Positions 1-11,800 of a stretch of DNA of 64,000 bases are shown here, piece by piece. The notes beneath the pieces were generated by a model, which worked only from the letters and a program-made list of their open reading frames with translations, searched no databases and had not been told where the DNA came from. The stretch is from Aptenodytes patagonicus (Eukaryota > Chordata > Aves > Sphenisciformes > Spheniscidae): contig NC_134975.1 of assembly GCF_965638725.1 (NCBI RefSeq), forward strand, positions 186,001 through 250,000, read 5' to 3'. Position numbers and translations under genes: made by a program. The stretch's first letter is position 1. Each line of letters begins with the position of its first letter.

Positions 1-3000
1 CAGCGAGCAGGCAACAACGTCGGCACCCTGAGCTGGCTGGCGAGCCCGGAGCCCCACTGTCTGTGGGGCTGTGGAAGGGCTGCCAAGGGAAGGCGAGGGC
101 CAGCCACACCTGGCAGCCCTCGCTCCTTTCGTGTGGCAGCAGTCGCTGGACGTTCGCAATTTCGGAGCTGGGCTCTGGAGGCGGCGCAGACAGCGAGCAG
201 GCAACAACGTCGGCACCCTGAGCTGGCTGGCGAGCCCGGAGCCCCACTGTCTGTGGGGCTGTGGAAGGGCTGCCAAGGGAAGGCGAGGGCCAGCCACACC
301 TGGCAGCCCTCGCTCCTTTCGTGTGGCAGCAGTCGCTGGACGTTCGCAATTTCGGAGCTGGGCTCTGGAGGCGGCGCAGACAGCGAGCAGGCAACAACGT
401 CGGCACCCTGAGCTGGCTGGCGAGCCCGGAGCCCCACTGTCTGTGGGGCTGTGGAAGGGCTGCCAAGGGAAGGCGAGGGCCAGCCACACCTGGCAGCCCT
501 CGCTCCTTTCGTGTGGCAGCAGTCGCTGGACGTTCGCAATTTCGGAGCTGGGCTCTGGAGGCGGCGCAGACAGCGAGCAGGCAACAACGTCGGCACCCTG
601 AGCTGGCTGGCGAGCCCGGAGCCCCACTGTCTGTGGGGCTGTGGAAGGGCTGCCAAGGGAAGGCGAGGGCCAGCCACACCTGGCAGCCCTCGCTCCTTTC
701 GTGTGGCAGCAGTCGCTGGACGTTCGCAATTTCGGAGCTGGGCTCTGGAGGCGGCGCAGACAGCGAGCAGGCAACAACGTCGGCACCCTGAGCTGGCTGG
801 CGAGCCCGGAGCCCCACTGTCTGTGGGGCTGTGGAAGGGCTGCCAAGGGAAGGCGAGGGCCAGCCACACCTGGCAGCCCTCGCTCCTTTCGTGTGGCAGC
901 AGTCGCTGGACGTTCGCAATTTCGGAGCTGGGCTCTGGAGGCGGCGCAGACAGCGAGCAGGCAACAACGTCGGCACCCTGAGCTGGCTGGCGAGCCCGGA
1001 GCCCCACTGTCTGTGGGGCTGTGGAAGGGCTGCCAAGGGAAGGCGAGGGCCAGCCACACCTGGCAGCCCTCGCTCCTTTCGTGTGGCAGCAGTCGCTGGA
1101 CGTTCGCAATTTCGGAGCTGGGCTCTGGAGGCGGCGCAGACAGCGAGCAGGCAACAACGTCGGCACCCTGAGCTGGCTGGCGAGCCCGGAGCCCCACTGT
1201 CTGTGGGGCTGTGGAAGGGCTGCCAAGGGAAGGCGAGGGCCAGCCACACCTGGCAGCCCTCGCTCCTTTCGTGTGGCAGCAGTCGCTGGACGTTCGCAAT
1301 TTCGGAGCTGGGCTCTGGAGGCGGCGCAGACAGCGAGCAGGCAACAACGTCGGCACCCTGAGCTGGCTGGCGAGCCCGGAGCCCCACTGTCTGTGGGGCT
1401 GTGGAAGGGCTGCCAAGGGAAGGCGAGGGCCAGCCACACCTGGCAGCCCTCGCTCCTTTCGTGTGGCAGCAGTCGCTGGACGTTCGCAATTTCGGAGCTG
1501 GGCTCTGGAGGCGGCGCAGACAGCGAGCAGGCAACAACGTCGGCACCCTGAGCTGGCTGGCGAGCCCGGAGCCCCACTGTCTGTGGGGCTGTGGAAGGGC
1601 TGCCAAGGGAAGGCGAGGGCCAGCCACACCTGGCAGCCCTCGCTCCTTTCGTGTGGCAGCAGTCGCTGGACGTTCGCAATTTCGGAGCTGGGCTCTGGAG
1701 GCGGCGCAGACAGCGAGCAGGCAACAACGTCGGCACCCTGAGCTGGCTGGCGAGCCCGGAGCCCCACTGTCTGTGGGGCTGTGGAAGGGCTGCCAAGGGA
1801 AGGCGAGGGCCAGCCACACCTGGCAGCCCTCGCTCCTTTCGTGTGGCAGCAGTCGCTGGACGTTCGCAATTTCGGAGCTGGGCTCTGGAGGCGGCGCAGA
1901 CAGCGAGCAGGCAACAACGTCGGCACCCTGAGCTGGCTGGCGAGCCCGGAGCCCCACTGTCTGTGGGGCTGTGGAAGGGCTGCCAAGGGAAGGCGAGGGC
2001 CAGCCACACCTGGCAGCCCTCGCTCCTTTCGTGTGGCAGCAGTCGCTGGACGTTCGCAATTTCGGAGCTGGGCTCTGGAGGCGGCGCAGACAGCGAGCAG
2101 GCAACAACGTCGGCACCCTGAGCTGGCTGGCGAGCCCGGAGCCCCACTGTCTGTGGGGCTGTGGAAGGGCTGCCAAGGGAAGGCGAGGGCCAGCCACACC
2201 TGGCAGCCCTCGCTCCTTTCGTGTGGCAGCAGTCGCTGGACGTTCGCAATTTCGGAGCTGGGCTCTGGAGGCGGCGCAGACAGCGAGCAGGCAACAACGT
2301 CGGCACCCTGAGCTGGCTGGCGAGCCCGGAGCCCCACTGTCTGTGGGGCTGTGGAAGGGCTGCCAAGGGAAGGCGAGGGCCAGCCACACCTGGCAGCCCT
2401 CGCTCCTTTCGTGTGGCAGCAGTCGCTGGACGTTCGCAATTTCGGAGCTGGGCTCTGGAGGCGGCGCAGACAGCGAGCAGGCAACAACGTCGGCACCCTG
2501 AGCTGGCTGGCGAGCCCGGAGCCCCACTGTCTGTGGGGCTGTGGAAGGGCTGCCAAGGGAAGGCGAGGGCCAGCCACACCTGGCAGCCCTCGCTCCTTTC
2601 GTGTGGCAGCAGTCGCTGGACGTTCGCAATTTCGGAGCTGGGCTCTGGAGGCGGCGCAGACAGCGAGCAGGCAACAACGTCGGCACCCTGAGCTGGCTGG
2701 CGAGCCCGGAGCCCCACTGTCTGTGGGGCTGTGGAAGGGCTGCCAAGGGAAGGCGAGGGCCAGCCACACCTGGCAGCCCTCGCTCCTTTCGTGTGGCAGC
2801 AGTCGCTGGACGTTCGCAATTTCGGAGCTGGGCTCTGGAGGCGGCGCAGACAGCGAGCAGGCAACAACGTCGGCACCCTGAGCTGGCTGGCGAGCCCGGA
2901 GCCCCACTGTCTGTGGGGCTGTGGAAGGGCTGCCAAGGGAAGGCGAGGGCCAGCCACACCTGGCAGCCCTCGCTCCTTTCGTGTGGCAGCAGTCGCTGGA

Positions 3001-5802
3001 CGTTCGCAATTTCGGAGCTGGGCTCTGGAGGCGGCGCAGACAGCGAGCAGGCAACAACGTCGGCACCCTGAGCTGGCTGGCGAGCCCGGAGCCCCACTGT
3101 CTGTGGGGCTGTGGAAGGGCTGCCAAGGGAAGGCGAGGGCCAGCCACACCTGGCAGCCCTCGCTCCTTTCGTGTGGCAGCAGTCGCTGGACGTTCGCAAT
3201 TTCGGAGCTGGGCTCTGGAGGCGGCGCAGACAGCGAGCAGGCAACAACGTCGGCACCCTGAGCTGGCTGGCGAGCCCGGAGCCCCACTGTCTGTGGGGCT
3301 GTGGAAGGGCTGCCAAGGGAAGGCGAGGGCCAGCCACACCTGGCAGCCCTCGCTCCTTTCGTGTGGCAGCAGTCGCTGGACGTTCGCAATTTCGGAGCTG
3401 GGCTCTGGAGGCGGCGCAGACAGCGAGCAGGCAACAACGTCGGCACCCTGAGCTGGCTGGCGAGCCCGGAGCCCCACTGTCTGTGGGGCTGTGGAAGGGC
3501 TGCCAAGGGAAGGCGAGGGCCAGCCACACCTGGCAGCCCTCGCTCCTTTCGTGTGGCAGCAGTCGCTGGACGTTCGCAATTTCGGAGCTGGGCTCTGGAG
3601 GCGGCGCAGACAGCGAGCAGGCAACAACGTCGGCACCCTGAGCTGGCTGGCGAGCCCGGAGCCCCACTGTCTGTGGGGCTGTGGAAGGGCTGCCAAGGGA
3701 AGGCGAGGGCCAGCCACACCTGGCAGCCCTCGCTCCTTTCGTGTGGCAGCAGTCGCTGGACGTTCGCAATTTCGGAGCTGGGCTCTGGAGGCGGCGCAGA
3801 CAGCGAGCAGGCAACAACGTCGGCACCCTGAGCTGGCTGGCGAGCCCGGAGCCCCACTGTCTGTGGGGCTGTGGAAGGGCTGCCAAGGGAAGGCGAGGGC
3901 CAGCCACACCTGGCAGCCCTCGCTCCTTTCGTGTGGCAGCAGTCGCTGGACGTTCGCAATTTCGGAGCTGGGCTCTGGAGGCGGCGCAGACAGCGAGCAG
4001 GCAACAACGTCGGCACCCTGAGCTGGCTGGCGAGCCCGGAGCCCCACTGTCTGTGGGGCTGTGGAAGGGCTGCCAAGGGAAGGCGAGGGCCAGCCACACC
4101 TGGCAGCCCTCGCTCCTTTCGTGTGGCAGCAGTCGCTGGACGTTCGCAATTTCGGAGCTGGGCTCTGGAGGCGGCGCAGACAGCGAGCAGGCAACAACGT
4201 CGGCACCCTGAGCTGGCTGGCGAGCCCGGAGCCCCACTGTCTGTGGGGCTGTGGAAGGGCTGCCAAGGGAAGGCGAGGGCCAGCCACACCTGGCAGCCCT
4301 CGCTCCTTTCGTGTGGCAGCAGTCGCTGGACGTTCGCAATTTCGGAGCTGGGCTCTGGAGGCGGCGCAGACAGCGAGCAGGCAACAACGTCGGCACCCTG
4401 AGCTGGCTGGCGAGCCCGGAGCCCCACTGTCTGTGGGGCTGTGGAAGGGCTGCCAAGGGAAGGCGAGGGCCAGCCACACCTGGCAGCCCTCGCTCCTTTC
4501 GTGTGGCAGCAGTCGCTGGACGTTCGCAATTTCGGAGCTGGGCTCTGGAGGCGGCGCAGACAGCGAGCAGGCAACAACGTCGGCACCCTGAGCTGGCTGG
4601 CGAGCCCGGAGCCCCACTGTCTGTGGGGCTGTGGAAGGGCTGCCAAGGGAAGGCGAGGGCCAGCCACACCTGGCAGCCCTCGCTCCTTTCGTGTGGCAGC
4701 AGTCGCTGGACGTTCGCAATTTCGGAGCTGGGCTCTGGAGGCGGCGCAGACAGCGAGCAGGCAACAACGTCGGCACCCTGAGCTGGCTGGCGAGCCCGGA
4801 GCCCCACTGTCTGTGGGGCTGTGGAAGGGCTGCCAAGGGAAGGCGAGGGCCAGCCACACCTGGCAGCCCTCGCTCCTTTCGTGTGGCAGCAGTCGCTGGA
4901 CGTTCGCAATTTCGGAGCTGGGCTCTGGAGGCGGCGCAGACAGCGAGCAGGCAACAACGTCGGCACCCTGAGCTGGCTGGCGAGCCCGGAGCCCCACTGT
5001 CTGTGGGGCTGTGGAAGGGCTGCCAAGGGAAGGCGAGGGCCAGCCACACCTGGCAGCCCTCGCTCCTTTCGTGTGGCAGCAGTCGCTGGACGTTCGCAAT
5101 TTCGGAGCTGGGCTCTGGAGGCGGCGCAGACAGCGAGCAGGCAACAACGTCGGCACCCTGAGCTGGCTGGCGAGCCCGGAGCCCCACTGTCTGTGGGGCT
5201 GTGGAAGGGCTGCCAAGGGAAGGCGAGGGCCAGCCACACCTGGCAGCCCTCGCTCCTTTCGTGTGGCAGCAGTCGCTGGACGTTCGCAATTTCGGAGCTG
5301 GGCTCTGGAGGCGGCGCAGACAGCGAGCAGGCAACAACGTCGGCACCCTGAGCTGGCTGGCGAGCCCGGAGCCCCACTGTCTGTGGGGCTGTGGAAGGGC
5401 TGCCAAGGGAAGGCGAGGGCCAGCCACACCTGGCAGCCCTCGCTCCTTTCGTGTGGCAGCAGTCGCTGGACGTTCGCAATTTCGGAGCTGGGCTCTGGAG
5501 GCGGCGCAGACAGCGAGCAGGCAACAACGTCGGCACCCTGAGCTGGCTGGCGAGCCCGGAGCCCCACTGTCTGTGGGGCTGTGGAAGGGCTGCCAAGGGA
5601 AGGCGAGGGCCAGCCACACCTGGCAGCCCTCGCTCCTTTCGTGTGGCAGCAGTCGCTGGATGTTCGCAATTTCGGAGCTGGGCTCTGGAGGCGGCGCAGA
5701 CAGCGAGCAGGCAACAACGTCGGCACCCTGAGCTGGCTGGCGAGCCCGGAGCCCCACTGTCTGTGGGGCTGTGGAAGGGCTGCCAAGGGAAGGCGAGGGC
5801 CA
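1..5802. repeat. 190-bp satellite array, about 30.5 copies
   Basis: Head-to-tail 190-bp monomers run from the left edge, where the array is cut, to about 5802, where the sequence switches abruptly to the next repeat. Reading across copies I found one substitution, C to T at 5661 in the last full copy; the others look identical. Each monomer contains a perfect 8-bp hairpin with a 5-nt loop (first copy 50-57 with 63-70). It also has two mutually exclusive inverted repeats that share a right arm (77-85 with 111-119; 93-100 with 116-123). Period 190 is not a multiple of 3, so the open frames of 176 codons that recur every 190 bp are products of repetition. I see no gene here. A centromeric or heterochromatic satellite is plausible but is inference. 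Confidence 0.97.
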
Positions 5803-8800
5803 GCAGCAAGTCTTCCGCAATGAACAGAGCGGCAGCAACTCTTGTGGTAAGAACGGAGTAACAGCAACTCTTCTCTCAAACATTGCAGCAATACTCTTAT
5901 CACCAAAACAGAGCAGCAGAAATTCTCCCGAAAACAAAACAGCACTACCTACCCAGAAGCAAGCAGCAACTCCTCCACTAAGTAGAGCAGCAACGCCTCC
6001 CCTTAGCAGAGCAGCAAGCAAGTCCACTCCAGAAGACGGCAGTCACTTCTACCCAGTTCAGAGCACCATCTTTTCTGCCCCAAAAGGGAGCAGCAGCAAC
6101 TCTTCCACATGTGAGAGCAGCAACTCTTCTCCCCAAAAACAGAGTAGCAAATTCTCCCCAAAACGCAATAGCAACACTCTTCTCCCAAAAACCGAGCAGC
6201 AGCAGCTTTTCTCCCCAAATCAGAGCAGCAGAAACTCCCCAAGTAAACACAGCACCAACTACCCAAGAGTAAGCAGCAACTCCTCCTCTAAGCAGAGCAG
6301 AACCACCTCCCCTAAGCAGAGCATCAAGCAACATTTCCCCCGAAAAGGGCAGTCACTTCTCCCCAATACAGAGCACCATCTTTTCCTCCCCGAAACAGAG
6401 CAGCAGCAACTCTTCTCCCCAGAACGCTGCTGCAATCCCTAACCCCTCGAAACAGAACTGCGGCCCCTCTCCCCGCCGAACCCAACCAGCAGCCACTCTC
6501 CTCCCCAAAAATAGAGTAGGGACAACTCTCCTCCCCAAAACGGAGCAGCGCCCTTGTCCCCCCAGAAATGGAACAGCAGCCTCTGTCTTCCCCTGAAACA
6601 GAGCAGCACCACCCTCCTCCCCAGAACAGAGCATCACCACTGCCCCCCCCTTAACAGAGCAGCACCACTCTCCCCCCCCAAAACGGAGCAGCACCACCCT
6701 CCTCCCCCGAACAGAGCATCACCACTCCCCCCCCCTTAACGGAGCAGCACCACTCTCCCCCCCCAAAACAGAGCAGCACCACTCTCCCCCCCCAATACAG
6801 AGCAGCACCACTCTCCCCCCCCAATACAGAGAAGCACCACTCTCCCCCCCCAATACAGAGAAGCACCACTCTCCCCCCCAAAACAGAGAAGCACCACTCT
6901 CCCCCCCAAAACAGAGAAGCACCACTCTCCCCCCCAAAACAGAGAAGCACCACTCTCCCCACCCACCCCAAAACAGAGCAGCACCACTCTCCCCTTGCAA
7001 AAACAGAGCTGCAGCCCGTCACACCCCCTGAAACAGAGAAGTGGCCCCTCTCCCCCCCAAAACGGAACAGCAGCCCCTCTCCCCCCCAAAATGGACCAGC
7101 GGCAACTCTCCTCCCCAAACGGTGCATCACCACCTCTCCTCCTTGAAACTGAGCAGCACCACTCCCCCCCCCCCCCCCAAAACTGAGCAGCATCCCCTCG
7201 CCCCCCTGAAACCGAGCAGCACCACACTCCCTCTCTGAAACGGAGCAGCGGCCCCTCTCCCCCTCAAAATGGAGCAGCAGCCCTTGTCCCCCCAGAAACT
7301 GAGCAGCATCCTCTGTCTTCCCCCAAAACTGAGCAGCACCACCCTCCTTCCCAGAACGGAGCAACACCACTCCCCCCCCTTAAGAGAGCAGCACCACTCT
7401 CCCCCATGCAACTAAGCAGCGGCCACGTCTCCCCCCCCCACAACGGAACAGAACCACTCTCTCCCCCCCCGAAACAGAGCTGCACCACTCTCCCCCCAGA
7501 AACAGAGCAGCAGCCCCCCACGCCCCCGAAACGGAGCTGCACCACCCTATTCCCCAAAACAGAGCAGCACCACCCTCCCCCCCAAAATGGAGCAGCACAC
7601 CTCCCCCCGAAACCGAGCAGAGGCCCATTGCTGCCCCCCCACCCCGAAACAGAGCTATGGCAACTCTCCGCCCCGAAACAGAGCAGCAGCCCCCATCCCC
7701 TCCCCAAAACAGAGCAGCACCACCTTCCTTTTCAATATGGAGCATCACCTTCCCTCCTCTCAAAACGGAGCAGTACCACTCTTCCCCCCCCACCCCAAAA
7801 ATGGAGCATCACCACTCTCCCTCACCCCCAAAAAAAGAGCAGCAGCCCTTGTCTCCCCCAAAACAGAGCAGCACCACTCTCCCCCCCCCAAAACAGAGCA
7901 GCAGCAGCTCGTCAGCCCGAAATGGAGCAGCGGTCCCTCACCCCCTGAAACGGAGCAGTGGGCCCTCTCCCCCCGAAACGGAGCAGTGGGCCCTCAGCCC
8001 CCCAAAACCAAGCTGTGGCAACTCTGACCCAAAACGGAGCAGCACCACTCTGCCCCCCCCGAAACAGAGCAGCGGCCCCTCACCCCCCCCAAAACCGAGC
8101 TGTGGCAACTCTGCTCTGAAACAGAGCAGCACCACTCTCCCCCCGAAAACGGAGCAGTGGCCCCTCGCCCCCCCCGAAACGGAGCAGCGGCCCCCATCCC
8201 CCCCCCAAAACAGAGCAGCAGCCCTTGTCTCCCCCAAAACAGAGCAGCACCACCCTCCCCCCCGAAACAGAGCAGCGGCCCCCATCCCCTCCCCAAAACG
8301 GAGCAGCACCACGTTCCTTTTCAATATGGAGCGGCACCTTCCCTCCTCTCAAAACGGAGCAGTACCACTCTTCCCCCCACACACCCCAAAATGGAGCATC
8401 ACCACTCTCCCTCCCCCCCAAAACATAGCAGCATCACCTTCCCCCACCCCCAAAACGGAGCATCACCACTCTCCCCCCCCCCAAAACGGAGAAGCGACCC
8501 TTGTCCCCCCCAAAACAGAGCAGCACCACCCTCCCCCCCAAAACAGAGCAGCAGCAGCTCGTCAGCCCGAAACGGAGCAGCGGTCCCTCACCCCCCGAAA
8601 CGGAGCAGTGGGCCCTCTCCCCCCAAAACCAAGCTGTGGCAACTCTGACCTAAAACGGAGCAGCACCACTCCCCCCCCAAAAAGGAGCAGCACCACCCTC
8701 CTCCTCAATACGGAGCAGCACCATCTCTCCTCTCCAAACAGAGCATCACCACTCTCCCCCCCCCAAAACAGAGCAGCAGCCCTTGTCTCCCCAGAAACAG

Positions 8801-11800
8801 AGCAGTGGCCCCTCGCCCCCCCCAAAACCGAGCTGTGGCAACTCTCCTCCCCCAAAACAGAGCAGCAGCACTCTCCTCCCCCCCCCCCAAAACGGAGCAG
8901 CGGGCCCTCACCCCCCCAAAACGGAGCAGCGGGCCCTCCCCCCCCCCAAAACGGAGCAGCGGGCCCTCCCCCCCCCCCCCCAAAAACGGAGCAGCACCAC
9001 CCTCCTCCTCAATACGGAGCAGCACGACTCTTCCTCCCCATAACAGAGTAGTGGCCCCTCTCCCCGCCCCCTGACATGGAGCAGCAGCCCCTTGCCCCCC
9101 CCCCGAAACGGAGCAGCGGGCCCGCCCCCCCCCCCCAAAACGGAGCAGCGGGCCCTCACCCCCCCCAAAACGGAGCAGCACCACCCTCCTCCTCAATACG
9201 GAGCAGCACCACTCTTCCCCCCCAAAACGGAGCAGCACCACTCTTCCCCCCCAAAACGGAGCAGCGGGTCCTCACCCCCCCCAAAACAGAGCAGCGGGCC
9301 CTCACCCCCCCCAAAACAGAGCAGCGGGCCCTCACCCCCCCCAAAACAGAGCAGCACCACCCTCCTCCTCAATATGGAGCAGCACCACTCTTCCTCCCCA
9401 TAACGGAGCAGCGGGCCCTCCCCCCCCCCCCCAAAACGGAGCAGCAGGCCCTCCCCCCCACAAAACGGAGCAGCGGGCCCTCCCCCCCCCCCCCAAAACG
9501 GAGCAGCAGGCCCTCCCCCCCACAAAACGGAGCAGCGGCCCCCATCCCCTCCCCAAAATGGAGCAGCACCACCCTCCTCCTCAATACGGAGCAGCACCAC
9601 TCTTCCTCCCCATAACGGAGCAGCGGGCCCTCCCCCCCCCCAAAACGGAGCAGCGGGCCCTTCCCCCCCCCCCCAAAACGGAGCAGCGGGCCCTCACCCC
9701 CCCAAAATGGAGCAGCGGGCCCCATCCCCTCCCCAAAATGGAGCAGCACCACCCTCCTCCTCAATACGGAGCAGCACCACTCTTCCTCCCCATAACAGAG
9801 TAGTGGCCCCTCTCCCCGCCCCCCGACATGGAGCAGCAGCCCCTTGCCCCCCCCCCGAAACAGAGCAGCAGCACTCTCCTCCCCCCCCAAAACGGAGCAC
9901 AGGCAACTCTCCTCCCCCAAAACAGAGCAGCAGCACTCTCCTCCCCCCCCCGCCCCAAAACGGAGCAGCGGGCCCTCACCCCACCCAAAACGGAGCAGCG
10001 GGCCCTCACCCCACCCAAAACGGAGCAGCACCACCCTCCTCCTCAATACGGAGCAGCACCACTCTTCCTCCCCATAACGGAGCAGCGGGCCCTCCCCCCA
10101 CCCAAAACGGAGCAGCGGGCCCTCCCCCCCACCCAAAACAGAGCAGCACCACCCTCCTCCTCAATACAGAGCAGCACCACTCTTCCCCCCCAAAACGGAG
10201 CAGCGGGCCCTCACCCCCCCCAAAACAGAGCAGCGGGCCCTCACCCCACCCAAAACAGAGCAGCGGGCCCTCACCCCCCCCAAAACAGAGCAGCGGGCCC
10301 TCACCCCCCCCAAAACAGAGCAGCACCACCCTCCTCCTCAATACGGAGCAGCACCACTCTTCCCCCCCATAACAGAGTAGTGGCCCCTCTCCCCGCCCCC
10401 CGACATGGAGCAGCAGCCCCTTGCCCCCCCCGAAACGGAGCAGGGGGCCCTCCCCCCCCCCCCCAAAACGGAGCAGCGGGCCCTCCCCCCCCCCCAAAAC
10501 AGAGCAGCGGGCCCTCCCCCCCCCCCCCCAAAACGGAGTAGTGGGCCCTCACCCCCCCCCAAAACGGAGCAGCGGGCCCTCACCCCCCCCCAAAACGGAG
10601 CAGCGGGCCCTCACCCCCCCCAAAACGGAGCAGTGGGCCCTCGCCCCCCCCAAAACGGAGCAGCACCACTCCCCCCCCACCAAAATGGAGCAGCACCACT
10701 CTCCCCCCCCCAAAACAGAGCAGCAGCCCCTCACCCCCCCAAAACAGAGCAGCAGCCCCCATCCCCTCCCCAAAATGGAGCAGCACCACCCTCCTCCTCA
10801 ATACGGAGCAGCACCACTCTTCCCCCCCATAACAGAGTAGTGGCCCCTCTCCCCGCCCCCCGACATGGAGCAGCAGCCCCTTGCCCCCCCCGAAACGGAG
10901 CAGCGGGCCCTCACCCCCCCGAAACGGAGCAGCGGGCCCTCACCCCCCCAAAACGGAGCAGCGGGCCCTCACCCCCCCAAAACGGAGCAGCGGGCCCTCA
11001 CCCCCCCAAAACGGAGCAGCGGGCCCTCACCCCCCCAAAACGGAGCAGCGGGCCCTCACCCCACCCAAAACGGAGCAGCGGGCCCTCCCCCCCCCCCCCA
11101 AAACGGAGCAGCACCACCCTCCTCCTCAATACGGAGCAGCACCACTCTTCCCCCCCCAAAACGGAGCAGCGGGCCCTCACCCCCCCCAAAACGGAGCAGC
11201 ACCACCCTCCTCCTCAATACGGAGCAGCACCACTCTTCCCCCCCATAACAGAGTAGTGGCCCCTCTCCCCGCCCCCCGACATGGAGCAGCAGCCCCTCGC
11301 CCCCCCCGAAACGGAGCAGCGGGCCCTCCCCCCCCCCAAAACGGAGCAGCGGGCCCTCCCCCCCCCCCCCAAAACAGAGCAGCGGGCCCTCCCCCCCCCC
11401 CCAAAACGGAGTAGTGGGCCCTCACCCCCCCCCAAAACGGAGCAGCGGGCCCTCACCCCCCCCAAAACAGAGCAGCGGGCCCTCACCCCCCCCAAAACAG
11501 AGCAGCGGGCCCTCGCCCCCCCCAAAACGGAGCAGCACCACTCCCCCCCCACCAAAATGGAGCAGCACCACTCTCCCCCCCCCAAAACAGAGCAGCAGCC
11601 CCTCACCCCCCCAAAACAGAGCAGCAGCCCCCATCCCCTCCCCAAAATGGAGCAGCACCACCCTCCTCCTCAATACGGAGCAGCACCACTCTTCCCCCCC
11701 ATAACAGAGTAGTGGCCCCTCTCCCCGCCCCCCGACATGGAGCAGCAGCCCCTTGCCCCCCCCGAAACGGAGCAGCGGGCCCTCACCCCCCCAAAACGGA

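Noticed and set aside
133-175. CENP-B box in the 190-bp monomer
   Set aside because: TTCGCAATTTCGGAG shares the TTCG start but lacks the conserved A and CGGG positions of the box.
71-5861. Recurring 176-codon open frames in the 190-bp array
   Set aside because: They recur every 190 bp because the monomer repeats. The period is not a multiple of three, and there is no splice, promoter or family signal.
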